Assembly: GCA_947258675.1 (NCBI GenBank)
Contig: CAMYJP010000248.1
Coordinates: 1-6,293 of the forward strand
Direction: 5' to 3'
Length of the DNA stretch: 6,293 nt
Source of the DNA: an uncultured Desulfobulbaceae bacterium
Lineage (GTDB): Bacteria; Desulfobacterota; Desulfobulbia; Desulfobulbales; BM004
Part shown: piece after piece, positions 1 to 5,428 of the stretch
How the letters are laid out: each line of letters opens with the position of its first letter
How positions within the stretch are numbered: the first letter of the stretch is position 1
Translations under genes and position numbers: made by a program
Notes under the pieces: model-generated
What the model was told of the DNA's origin: nothing
Seen by the model: only the letters and a program-made list of their open reading frames with translations
Databases searched by the model: none

Positions 1-878
1 GATTTTTCTATCTTCTCGATAATTGAAGGTTTTATCATCTCCAGGGCCCAGTCTAATACTTCAAGGTCATAAGCCTTGTCCCTGCGTGTTCTGCGTTCAC
101 CGCTTTCCCGGTGTAAAGCATCAATAGCCTCAACAGCTGCAAGCACTTCGTCTATTCCTTTCCCTTTTGAAGCCACGGTCATACATACCTTTGCGCTGTG
201 CTGCTCTTTGTCTCCCTCAAGATAAATTGCCTCCATGTACATTGCAAGGGTTTCGTCTCCCACACAGTCCGGTTTATTTACAATGAGAAGGTCGGCCACT
301 TCCAAAAGCCCGGCCTTCATTGCCTGAATATCGTCACCCAGACCTGGAGCAAGAACAAGTGCTGTGATGTCTGCCAGTCTGATAATATCCATTTCTGATT
401 GCCCTACTCCCACTGTTTCAATGATTATTACAGAACATCCGCTTCCGGCCAGTATCCGCACTGCGGCTCCTGCTGCAGCACATAAGCCTCCCAGCCTTCC
501 CCTCGTAGCCATGGAACGTACAACAACATCCTTATCTAGGGCATGTCCCATCATCCGAATCCGGTCACCAAGAATGGCCCCGCCTGAAATTGGTGATGAA
601 GGATCAACTGCAATTACTCCTACCCGTTGCCCCTGAGAGCGGTAGCTTGAAATAATCCGGTTCGTCAAAGTTGATTTGCCGGCGCCAGGTGGACCGGTTA
701 TGCCTAATACCGTTGCCTGATCAACTAGCGAGTCATCAAGGGATGCAAGTATTTCATCTGCCAGAGGATCGTTTTCTTCCACAAGGGAAATGGCACGGGC
801 AATTCCCCTTGGGTCGCGGTCTCTCAATCCCTTAAGTATCTGTTCACTCATCATCTTTGGAATTTCTCCAGGCGTCAT
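1..878 (-). CDS. meaB: Methylmalonyl-CoA mutase-associated GTPase MeaB (3' end cut by window edge)
   Basis: G3E-family P-loop GTPase that chaperones the B12-dependent methylmalonyl-CoA mutase in the cytoplasm, gating cofactor loading and protecting or reactivating the enzyme. 292 codons are visible and the frame is still open at base 1. The family is usually about 310-330 aa, so only the C-terminal dimerisation tail is missing. Counting from the ATG at 878, one sees the Walker A/G1 motif GPPGAGKST (62-70), VDPSSP plus GGAILGDRIRM (91-109, G2/switch region), ETVGVGQSE (154-162, the family-typical G3 region) and NKPD (201-204, G4 guanine-specificity motif). The start is uncertain. The ATG at 878 has AAGGA touching it with almost no spacer. 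In-frame ATGs at 854 and 851 follow a GGAG and give an N-terminus closer to known MeaB proteins. It lies 12 bp after the B12-binding subunit gene (or 36 bp from the later start), surely co-transcribed. The family call is firm from the motifs. Confidence 0.95.
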   Translation of the reverse strand, partial: MTPGEIPKMMSEQILKGLRDRDPRGIARAISLVEENDPLADEILASLDDSLVDQATVLGITGPPGAGKSTLTNRIISSYRSQGQRVGVIAVDPSSPISGGAILGDRIRMMGHALDKDVVVRSMATRGRLGGLCAAAGAAVRILAGSGCSVIIIETVGVGQSEMDIIRLADITALVLAPGLGDDIQAMKAGLLEVADLLIVNKPDCVGDETLAMYMEAIYLEGDKEQHSAKVCMTVASKGKGIDEVLAAVEAIDALHRESGERRTRRDKAYDLEVLDWALEMIKPSIIEKIEK

Positions 879-890
879 TCCTTAATTAAA

Positions 891-1310
891 TTAGCTTCTA
901 CGGGATTCCTGTGTTTCACAGGCACTCCGAAATGCAGAAATGATCTGCTCCGCTGGAGTCCCCGGGGTGAATACTTCACTGATCCCGGCATCTTTAAGCG
1001 GCCCGATATCTTCATCCGGGATGACACCGCCGCCCAGGACAGGAATATCTCCAGCCCCGGATTTTTCAAGGGCCTTCACCACTGCCGGAAAAAGACGCAG
1101 ATGCGCCCCGGAAAGTGATGATAGTCCCACTGCTGAAACATCTTCCTGAACAGCGGCCGCGGCAATTTCTTCGGGTGTCCTTCGAATGCCGGTATAGACC
1201 ACCTCAAACCCGGCATCACGAAGGGCACGGGCAAGGAATTTAGCTCCCCTGTCATGACCGTCCAGGCCTGGTTTTCCGATTAATACTCGATGTTTTTTTT
1301 GGTCAGGCAT
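891..1310 (-). CDS. Methylmalonyl-CoA mutase, stand-alone B12-binding (small/C-terminal) subunit
   Basis: Cobalamin-binding subunit of a split methylmalonyl-CoA mutase, which interconverts (R)-methylmalonyl-CoA and succinyl-CoA. It supplies the Rossmann-like B12 domain to a separate catalytic TIM-barrel subunit that is not in this window. The 139 residues match the usual size of this domain as a separate protein. DGHDRG (17-22) is the DxHxxG motif whose His19 is the lower axial cobalt ligand. SSL (64-66) followed by SGAH is the SxL segment, and GGG (93-95) is the glycine turn next to the nucleotide tail of B12. I chose the ATG at 1310 because GGGG at 1320-1317 sits six bases upstream as a Shine-Dalgarno-like site. 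A TTG four codons earlier (1322) would overlap that site. It lies between sucD (50 bp upstream) and meaB (12 bp downstream). A B12-dependent glutamate mutase or other acyl-CoA mutase S-subunit is an alternative, but meaB and sucCD alongside favour methylmalonyl-CoA mutase. Confidence 0.92.
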   Translation of the reverse strand: MPDQKKHRVLIGKPGLDGHDRGAKFLARALRDAGFEVVYTGIRRTPEEIAAAAVQEDVSAVGLSSLSGAHLRLFPAVVKALEKSGAGDIPVLGGGVIPDEDIGPLKDAGISEVFTPGTPAEQIISAFRSACETQESRRS

Positions 1311-1360
1311 TTTATACCCCAAAGGTTATCTAAAAATAGAAAATCAATTTCTCGATTAAA

Positions 1361-2230
1361 TTAAAAAACGCCGGCGCAGAATTCACCGAACCTTCCCAGA
1401 TTATCGCATACATGAAGACCAGATTCCTTCATGACTGCAATTTTTGACTGTGCTGTGCCGCTGCTTCCGCTGACTATGGCCCCTGCATGTCCCATCCGTC
1501 TGCCCGGGGGAGCGCTTAATCCCGCGACAAACCCGACAACGGGCTTGCTGACTTTCTCCGATATATAGGCCGCAGCCTCTTCCTCTGCAGTGCCTCCGAT
1601 TTCACCTACAAGGATGATACCCTTTGTCTCTGCATCTTCTTCAAAGGCTTTGAGGCAATCGATAAAATTTGTTCCCGTCACCGGGTCGCCCCCGATGCCC
1701 AGGCAGGTTGACTGGCCGATTCCCTTCAAGGTCAGCTGATGTACCACTTCGTAGGTCAGAGTACCGGAGCGAGACACTACGCCGATAGGTCCGCCGGGCT
1801 TGTGGATTATGCCGGGCATGATACCTATCTTGCACTGGCCGGGCGTAATGATCCCGGGGCAGTTCGGCCCGATAAGTCTTGATTTCTTTCCTTCCAGATA
1901 ATTCTTGACCCTCATCATGTCGAGCACCGGAATTCCTTCGGTGATGGCGATGATGATATCGACCTCCCCGTCAGCCGCTTCCATGATTGCATCGGCAGCA
2001 AAAGCCGGAGGCACAAAAATCATGCTGCAGTTAGCCCCGGTTTCACCTACAGCTTCCCGTACAGAGTTAAATACCGGTACCGTGTCCATGGTCTGTCCGC
2101 CCTTCCCGGGCGTCACGCCGGCCACGACCTGAGTTCCATATTCAATGCACTGCCGCGTGTGGAACTTACCCTCTCTCCCGGTAATTCCCTGGACAAGCAG
2201 TTTTGTTTCTTTATCTACAAATATTGCCAT
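1361..2230 (-). CDS. sucD: Succinate-CoA ligase (ADP/GDP-forming), alpha subunit
   Basis: Alpha subunit of succinyl-CoA synthetase, which with the SucC beta subunit converts succinyl-CoA, phosphate and ADP/GDP to succinate, CoA and ATP/GTP. The length of 289 aa is normal for the family. [11 protein letters not shown] (15-25) belongs to the N-terminal CoA-binding Rossmann domain. IGPNCPGII (120-128), SRSGTLTYE (153-161) and [10 protein letters not shown] (178-187) are the conserved ligase-domain loops. GEIGG (209-213) and RMGHAGAIV (245-253) follow, and His248 in the latter is the phosphohistidine that carries phosphate between the two active sites. All catalytic positions that I can identify are intact. 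The ATG at 2230 directly follows the TGA of sucC (2233-2231) with no gap, and a GGA inside the sucC end serves as a weak ribosome site, so sucC and sucD are expected to be translationally coupled. This subunit is complete while its partner gene is disrupted. Confidence 0.97.
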   Translation of the reverse strand: MAIFVDKETKLLVQGITGREGKFHTRQCIEYGTQVVAGVTPGKGGQTMDTVPVFNSVREAVGETGANCSMIFVPPAFAADAIMEAADGEVDIIIAITEGIPVLDMMRVKNYLEGKKSRLIGPNCPGIITPGQCKIGIMPGIIHKPGGPIGVVSRSGTLTYEVVHQLTLKGIGQSTCLGIGGDPVTGTNFIDCLKAFEEDAETKGIILVGEIGGTAEEEAAAYISEKVSKPVVGFVAGLSAPPGRRMGHAGAIVSGSSGTAQSKIAVMKESGLHVCDNLGRFGEFCAGVF

Positions 2231-2587
2231 TCAGTTTCCAACAATCCCGGAGATTTTTCCGGCTGCATCGGCAAGGTCCTCTGCCGTTATAAGATTCAAA
2301 CCTGACTTCTCGAGAATTTCTCTGCCCTTCTCCACATTGGTCCCCTCCAGCCGGACTACGACGGGCACATTAATTCCCGTTTTCCTGGCTGCCTGGACAA
2401 CCCCCTCTGCCAGAACATCGCAGCGGAGAATACCGCCGAAAATATTGATAAGAACTCCTTTGACATTGGCATCGTTCAAAATGATCCTGAAACCGTTTTC
2501 AACCATTTCCTCGTCAGCCCCACCGCCCACATCGAGAAAATTGGCAGGCTCTGCCCCGGTGCTCTTGATAAGATCCATGGTAGCCAT
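2231..2587 (-). CDS. sucC: SucC C-terminal (ligase/CoA domain) fragment as an open frame (118 aa)
   Basis: Residues match the C-terminal flavodoxin-like domain of Suc[13 protein letters not shown] (13-24), the phosphate-binding glycine loop and power helix region, then [10 protein letters not shown] (48-57), [10 protein letters not shown] (73-82) and [15 protein letters not shown] near the end. The first in-frame ATG is at 2587, but SucC-like sequence in this frame already begins six codons earlier (NGAGLA), showing that this is a broken gene remnant and not an independent gene. No Shine-Dalgarno site is evident before 2587. It ends in a TGA abutting the sucD start, so translation through this piece may matter for sucD coupling. 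Confidence 0.6.
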   Translation of the reverse strand: MATMDLIKSTGAEPANFLDVGGGADEEMVENGFRIILNDANVKGVLINIFGGILRCDVLAEGVVQAARKTGINVPVVVRLEGTNVEKGREILEKSGLNLITAEDLADAAGKISGIVGN

Positions 2588-3282
2588 GGCCAGTCCTGCA
2601 CCATTGGCCGGAACAGGGAGTTGTCATCGATTTCGATCTTCGCATCAAGAGCAACAAGAGTCTCCTGGGCAGTTATCACCAGGGGATTGATCTCAAGCAA
2701 AGAACAATCGGACTTGATAAAAAGTCCATACAGGTTTTCAACCAGCGCGGAAAATTGTCCGGCAAGTGAATCGGGAAGATTAAGACCTACTGTGATTTCC
2801 TTGCAATGACCGGGGTCAAGCCCGGTGAGCGGATTAATCAGCACCCTGATTATTTTATCAGGATCCGTTGCAGCAACTTCTTCGATATCCATGCCACCTG
2901 CCCGGCTTGCGATAATCATGATCTTTGCCGTGGACCGATCAGGGATAATCGAAAAATAAAGCTCCTGATCAATATCGAGCCCCTGCTCCACCAGAAGCTT
3001 TCGAACCTTCTTTCCCTCCGGTCCCGTCTGGGGTGTCACCAGTGGACTGCCCAGTATGGCTTCCGCTGCGCTTTGCACCTCATCGAGACTCCGGGCAAGT
3101 TTAACGCCGCCTCCCTTGCCGCGGCCGCCCGCGTGAATCTGCGCCTTGACTACAACGGGGAACCCGCCAAGCTTTTCAGCCAACGCACAGGCTTCATCGG
3201 GGCTTAAGGCAATATCACCTTCCGGCACAGGAATATGATTATTCCGAAACAGTTCCTTTGCCTGATATTCATGGATTTTCAT
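2476..3282 (-). CDS. sucC: SucC N-terminal fragment as an open frame (268 aa, last 43 out of register)
   Basis: This is the reading frame that would actually be translated from the sucC start at 3282. Residues 1-225 form the ATP-grasp nucleotide-binding region, including [17 protein letters not shown] (43-59) and LEINPLVIT (196-204). From residue 226 the frame is wrong: the Trp-rich tail up to the TGA near 2476 has no resemblance to SucC. No strong Shine-Dalgarno site precedes the ATG (only a GCGG six bases upstream), but the [12 protein letters not shown] start is typical of the family. A protein made from this frame would lack the C-terminal CoA-ligase domain and should not form a working synthetase. 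Confidence 0.6.
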   Translation of the reverse strand: MKIHEYQAKELFRNNHIPVPEGDIALSPDEACALAEKLGGFPVVVKAQIHAGGRGKGGGVKLARSLDEVQSAAEAILGSPLVTPQTGPEGKKVRKLLVEQGLDIDQELYFSIIPDRSTAKIMIIASRAGGMDIEEVAATDPDKIIRVLINPLTGLDPGHCKEITVGLNLPDSLAGQFSALVENLYGLFIKSDCSLLEINPLVITAQETLVALDAKIEIDDNSLFRPMVQDWPWLPWILSRAPGQSLPIFSMWAVGLTRKWLKTVSGSF

Positions 3283-3304
3283 TAAACCGCTTTCTTAGTC
3301 ACAC

Positions 3305-3320
3305 ATTGTCAATTCACAAT
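3305..3320. promoter_or_regulatory. 16-bp near-perfect palindrome just upstream of sucC
   Basis: ATTGTCAATTCACAAT pairs with itself at seven of eight positions (ATTGTnAATTnACAAT) and lies 23-38 bp before the sucC start codon. This is a possible operator half-site pair. On the minus strand it overlaps a TTGACA hexamer (3312-3307), but no matching -10 box follows before the start codon, so I do not call a promoter. The function is unknown. Confidence 0.25.
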
Positions 3321-3323
3321 TAT

Positions 3324-3402
3324 TGTCATTCTCCGACTTGATCGGGGAATCCAGTCTTCTCAAGGTGTTATGGATACCCGCTTACAACCTGCGGGTATGA
3401 CA
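3324..3402. repeat. Nested palindromic (REP/MITE-like) repeat element
   Basis: The 79-bp element begins TGTCAT and ends ATGACA, a 6-bp terminal inverted repeat. Inside are two hairpins: ATTCTCCGA (3328-3336) with TCGGGGAAT (3342-3350), one G-T mismatch; and ATACCCGC (3374-3381) with GCGGGTAT (3391-3398), perfect over 8 bp. An inner ATCCA...TGGAT pair (3349-3353/3371-3375) lets the halves fold together. TGTCAT-TCCC-type palindromes with GGAATCCAG interiors are familiar dispersed intergenic elements in Desulfobacterota and other proteobacteria. Dispersal in this genome is inferred, since only one copy is in the window. It sits 40 bp upstream of sucC. Confidence 0.7.
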
Positions 3403-3971
3403 GGTAGTATTCAGTTAATTTTGAGATAGGTTCTACCTGTTACATTAATATCCGTGATTAGAAATCATCCACGTAACTGATAATAAATTGCTATTTAAGA
3501 TTTAATCATTTTAACAGAAAACCACATAGTCGGCAATGTTTTTTATCAGTTTTTTTCAGTCAATTGAAGAATGGAGCTCTGATACTCTCCTCTGACAACA
3601 TGTAATAATGAAATCGTGTGTTTTAGACTGGAAGGTGCATTTTTCAAATTATCATTGTCAGTGAAGATTTGAAATGATTATCTTAAATACGGGGGTAACT
3701 ATTTGAGAATTCACAACACGTGCAAGTCAGTAAATTCAGAGCTAGCCTGTTCGTAATGATAAATCTAAATTATGAATGATGTGTTGTGAATGATTAATTG
3801 ATGATTATCATTTGAAGTAACTATAACAACTAAATCATGGGAAATCTGAAGCACGTTGACATGCTGAATAACAATTTGAATATGTAATACTGTTTAAAGC
3901 CAAAATAATATTGCTGGTATGCTTCCCATCTACCTAGAAGATTGTGTTAGCTATGTCCTTTTTAGTTCAAT
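3403..3971. other. AT-rich stretch without a recognisable gene
   Basis: About 570 bp with no open frame that looks coding on either strand and no recognisable degenerate gene. It contains an 11-bp inverted repeat (3709-3719/3781-3791), a 16-bp imperfect palindrome AGCACGTTGACATGCT (3850-3865) and several AATGATTATC-like motifs. No tRNA-like cloverleaf or clear rho-independent terminator was seen. It separates the GC-richer metabolic genes from the AT-rich accessory part. Confidence 0.6.
3709..3791. repeat. 11-bp perfect inverted repeat, arms 61 bp apart
   Basis: ATTCACAACAC at 3709-3719 and GTGTTGTGAAT at 3781-3791 are exact reverse complements. The match stops abruptly on both sides. The 61-bp interval has no obvious secondary fold. 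There is no T-tract, so this is not a terminator. It may be the relic ends of a small inserted element or a protein-binding pair. Confidence 0.45.
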
Positions 3972-4244
3972 TCATGCTTTAACAAGTGTCCAAATTCCTA
4001 TAACAATAAATCCTGCGCCAGCAGTCCATGATAAATATTTTGGATTTATGTATTTTCCGAGTGTATTGCCTATCAATACAGCAAGAGCAGTTGCAACAAC
4101 CAGTGCAGCCGCAGCAGCTATAAATACTAGTATTTTTGAATTTTCTTTATTGGTTGCAAAAAGAAGCGTAGCCAATTGGGTTTTATCACCCAATTCAGCA
4201 AAAAGTACTGTTAGAAAAATGGTAAGAAAAACTTTAATGTTCAT
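3972..4244 (-). CDS. Half-size GDT1/TMEM165 (UPF0016) family membrane protein, probable cation/Mn2+ exporter
   Basis: Small integral membrane protein of the UPF0016/GDT1 family, whose characterised members export Mn2+ or exchange Ca2+/Mn2+ for H+. The 90 residues contain one family signature, E17-L-G-D20-K21-T22, followed by QLAT. Three hydrophobic segments lie at about residues 4-16 running into 23-30, 37-59 and 71-88. Full-length members have six segments and two copies of the motif. Single-motif proteins of about 90 aa are a known bacterial subfamily thought to work as homo- or hetero-dimers, so this one looks complete. No second half-size partner is in the window. The ATG at 4244 has no visible Shine-Dalgarno site. 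It is the last of three co-oriented small genes, 144 bp after the charged-protein gene. No yybP-ykoY-type manganese riboswitch is apparent upstream. The family call is secure from the motif; the transported ion is inferred. Confidence 0.9.
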   Translation of the reverse strand: MNIKVFLTIFLTVLFAELGDKTQLATLLFATNKENSKILVFIAAAAALVVATALAVLIGNTLGKYINPKYLSWTAGAGFIVIGIWTLVKA

Positions 4245-4363
4245 TTTGTTTAATTTTTGTTCTCACATAACGACCAGGATCATCGATGCAAACCATGAAT
4301 CCCAGAAATAAGCTAAAAGACAATTTGCAAACCGAAATTTATAGCTAGCAAAAAAGTCACCGC

Positions 4364-4377
4364 TGCATTCGAATGCA
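4364..4377. repeat. 14-bp perfect palindrome
   Basis: TGCATTCGAATGCA is a perfect 14-bp palindrome in the spacer between the charged-protein gene and the GDT1-like gene, 12 bp after the stop of the former. It could be an operator or part of a recombination or termination structure. There is no following T-run in the transcribed direction close enough to support a terminator; a T6 tract lies about 9 bases downstream. Confidence 0.4.
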
Positions 4378-4388
4378 TACGTTAGATT

Positions 4389-4727
4389 TTATTCCCAGAA
4401 TTTCCACCACTTTTTACGCTTCTGCCGTGACTCTTTTCCCTGCTCTGATCCCTTATCTAATTCTTTCTGTTCTTGTAATGATTTCTTCTCTTTTTGCTTC
4501 TCTAGCCCCTTTGGGGCTTTGCCTTTTTTTGATTCTTTATTTTTCTTTTCTTTTTTGTATTTATCTTCTTTATCGCTCTTATCATCGTCAGAATCAGAGT
4601 CATCATCTAGCTCTTTCATTTCTTCTTTTGCTTCTTTACTTTTTCCAGCCCATTTAGGTTTTTCAGCATTAGCAACGCTCGTTAGTGTAAAACAGATAGC
4701 TATTAAAATTAATATGTATTTCTTCAT
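4389..4727 (-). CDS. Exported, highly charged low-complexity protein with Trp-rich C-terminus (unknown function)
   Basis: 112 aa of unknown function. Residues 1-21 form a clear Sec signal peptide: MKK, a hydrophobic core YILILIAICFTL, and a VANA cleavage site before Glu22. The mature part is almost wholly polar. It opens with KPKWAGKSK, then an acidic stretch (DDDSDSDDDKSDKED, 41-55), a lysine-rich stretch (57-70), and APKGLEKQKEKK...ELDKGSEQGKESR (71-101). It ends KRKKWWKFWE (103-112), where an aromatic patch suggests membrane-surface or partner contact. I recall similar tails (GLEKQ...KGSEQGQ...KWWKFW) in uncharacterised periplasmic proteins of proteobacteria, but cannot name a family. Predicted to be secreted or periplasmic and largely disordered or helical. 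An excellent Shine-Dalgarno AGGAG (4737-4733) lies five bases before the ATG. It sits 85 bp after the NTF2-like gene. The low complexity makes the opposite strand look open, but the signal peptide and ribosome site fix the coding strand. Confidence 0.8.
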   Translation of the reverse strand: MKKYILILIAICFTLTSVANAEKPKWAGKSKEAKEEMKELDDDSDSDDDKSDKEDKYKKEKKNKESKKGKAPKGLEKQKEKKSLQEQKELDKGSEQGKESRQKRKKWWKFWE

Positions 4728-4732
4728 CTTAT

Positions 4733-4737
4733 CTCCT
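4733..4737 (-). promoter_or_regulatory. Ribosome-binding site of the charged exported protein
   Basis: AGGAG on the minus strand, within AAAGGAGATAAG, lies five bases before the ATG at 4727. It decides both the start and the coding strand, since the opposite strand is also open over 4373-4770. Confidence 0.8.
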
Positions 4738-4801
4738 TTGTGCCATACGACTATTTATAATTATTTGTAATCTAGCCGTGATCTCTGACGAGCATCAATT
4801 T

Positions 4802-5261
4802 GTTATCTGCCGTTAATATTGAAGCACTCCTGTCTGCATGATAAGCTTCCAGCCGTCTTCCATCTTCGTGTAGACCTTACACACTCTTCCTTTCCAATGA
4901 TTATCATTTCCACTGGAATCCCGCCAGAGAGTATCTATATCAAGAACAGCAAATGCTCCATCTCCTTCTCTTGAAATAATAACTTTTTTTATTTCTCTTT
5001 TGTTGTGAATTAATGTGTGAGTATCAAATAAATCTTTCCAGCCTTTTCGCCAGCGGTCATAATCATATCGGCCAATTTCCATAACCCAATCCATAGGGTC
5101 ATGTGATTGCGGAGTACTCGGCCACGGCCATACCATGTCAGGATGAAATATCGACATAAGCAAATCAAGGTCTTGCGTATCCCATGCTTTTGTTTCTCGA
5201 TTTACTATTTCGTCTATTTGAGATTCAATCTCATTCATGTGTGATCTTTTTTATAGATAAC
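4802..5261. repeat. Short inverted repeat bracketing the NTF2-like gene (cassette-like ends)
   Basis: On the plus strand TGTTATCT (4801-4808) and AGATAACA (5255-5262) are exact 8-bp reverse complements, lying 4 bp beyond the stop and 16 bp before the start of the NTF2-like gene. In the gene's own direction this reads GTTATCT - gene - AGATAAC. In integron cassettes the bases at the leading end are likewise complementary to the first core site of the cassette's attC. The core departs from the GTTRRRY consensus and no attC stem is evident, so this may be coincidence. Confidence 0.25.
4813..5238 (-). CDS. NTF2-like / SnoaL-like (DUF4440-type) protein
   Basis: 141-aa cytoplasmic protein with the cone-shaped alpha+beta fold of the NTF2-like superfamily, used for small-molecule binding, isomerase or hydrolase roles, or as a binding partner. 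The specific substrate is not predictable. An N-terminal helix covers residues 2-19, followed by AWDTQDLDLLMSIFHPDMVW (18-37), the usual helix-turn leading to the first strand. A Trp/Tyr-rich middle (51-70) follows. The beta sheet includes GAFAVLDIDTLWRD (94-107), HWKGRVCKVYTK (114-125) and DGWKLIMQTGVLQY (128-141), a very typical C-terminus. No signal peptide or membrane segment is present. The ATG at 5238 has only a weak AAAGA upstream. A TATAAA (5254-5249) lies just before the start and could be a -10 box for a short leader. It is the first of three co-oriented small genes and is divergent from the recombinase-like ORF. Proteins of this fold are frequent cargo of mobile gene cassettes. The family call is firm; the function is unknown. 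Confidence 0.88.
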   Translation of the reverse strand: MNEIESQIDEIVNRETKAWDTQDLDLLMSIFHPDMVWPWPSTPQSHDPMDWVMEIGRYDYDRWRKGWKDLFDTHTLIHNKREIKKVIISREGDGAFAVLDIDTLWRDSSGNDNHWKGRVCKVYTKMEDGWKLIMQTGVLQY

Positions 5262-5357
5262 ATATTAATATAGGCAATTCACTTATCCCGGGTTCTTAAT
5301 AAGTATCATTAAATTCGCCTCAGTGTAACTCCCCATAAAACCGAGATACTCAAATAT

Positions 5358-5384
5358 TTGACATTCCGATTTGCTCTGTAATAG
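5358..5384 (+). promoter_or_regulatory. Possible sigma70 promoter for the recombinase-like ORF
   Basis: A perfect TTGACA -35 hexamer (5358-5363) is followed after 15 bp by TAATAG (5379-5384), a weak -10. The transcript would start about 40 bases before the ATG at 5429. The short spacer and poor -10 keep confidence low. Confidence 0.35.
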
Positions 5385-5407
5385 CAGATAGACGGAAGTT
5401 CCGATTT
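5364..5407 (+). repeat. Direct repeat TTCCGATTT, copies 35 bp apart
   Basis: TTCCGATTT occurs at 5364-5372 and 5399-5407, both followed by nCT. They flank the putative -10 region and lie just before the recombinase-like ORF. This could be a pair of binding sites for a regulator or for the recombinase itself. The function is inferred from position only. Confidence 0.35.
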
Positions 5408-5416
5408 TCTGATATT

Positions 5417-5422
5417 GGGGGA
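5417..5422 (+). promoter_or_regulatory. Ribosome-binding site of the 58-codon ORF
   Basis: GGGGGA lies six bases before the ATG at 5429. It is the main evidence, together with its promoter-like upstream, that this short ORF is or was translated from this start. Confidence 0.55.
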
Positions 5423-5428
5423 CATAGC

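Larger units (their letters stand above)
2231..3282 (-). pseudogene. sucC: Succinate-CoA ligase beta subunit, disrupted by an internal deletion with frame change
   Basis: ATP-grasp beta subunit of succinyl-CoA synthetase, encoded here in two pieces in different frames. The first 225 residues (3282 down to 2608) are a normal SucC N-terminus ending in DDNSLFR. The conserved sequence then resumes in another frame at [11 protein letters not shown] (from about 2605) and continues to a normal C-terminus. Compared from memory with E. coli SucC (388 aa), about 38 residues between LFR and NGAG are absent. These would include the segment leading to the DGNIGCMV strand. Adding them back would give about 387 aa. 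The gap therefore corresponds to roughly 112 missing bases, which also explains the frame change. The ATP-grasp part is intact: K46, GRGKGGG (53-59), and N199 and D213 at the Mg-binding positions. The gene heads the sucCD-mutase-meaB set. Either it is truly broken or bases are missing from the assembly. A programmed frameshift cannot supply the lost residues. Confidence 0.9.

Noticed and set aside
1323..1360. Terminator between sucD and the B12-binding subunit gene
   Set aside because: Only a four-pair AATC/GATT stem is possible. The T-rich run is not preceded by a GC-rich stem, so read-through is more likely.
2476..2608. Programmed ribosomal frameshift joining the two sucC frames
   Set aside because: A frameshift would not restore the ~38 conserved residues that are absent, and no slippery heptamer or downstream pseudoknot was seen.
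2145..2690. Long plus-strand open frame opposite sucC/sucD, and similar frames at 364-636, 940-1149 and 2806-3207
   Set aside because: These are antisense shadows of the GC-richer minus-strand genes. They have Ser/Pro/Ala-rich nonsense composition, no ribosome sites and no family motifs.
3797..3815. Fur-box-like sequence with ATGATTATCAT core
   Set aside because: Only about 12 of 19 positions match the Fur consensus, and it lies far from any start codon in the right direction. The surrounding AT-rich DNA has several such chance motifs.
3919..4311. 130-aa plus-strand frame opposite the GDT1-like gene
   Set aside because: The minus-strand product carries the ELGDKT family motif and three membrane segments. 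The plus frame is a shadow with no recognisable features.
4245..4388. Manganese (yybP-ykoY) riboswitch upstream of the GDT1-like gene
   Set aside because: The conserved GGGGAGUA-type and CAUCA loop motifs of that riboswitch are not present in the spacer in the right arrangement.
4373..4770. Plus-strand frames opposite the charged exported protein, with Ser/Leu/Phe-rich sequence resembling a membrane protein
   Set aside because: They are the antisense reading of Lys/Glu/Asp codons. The minus strand has a signal peptide and an AGGAG site at ideal spacing, and the plus strand has neither.
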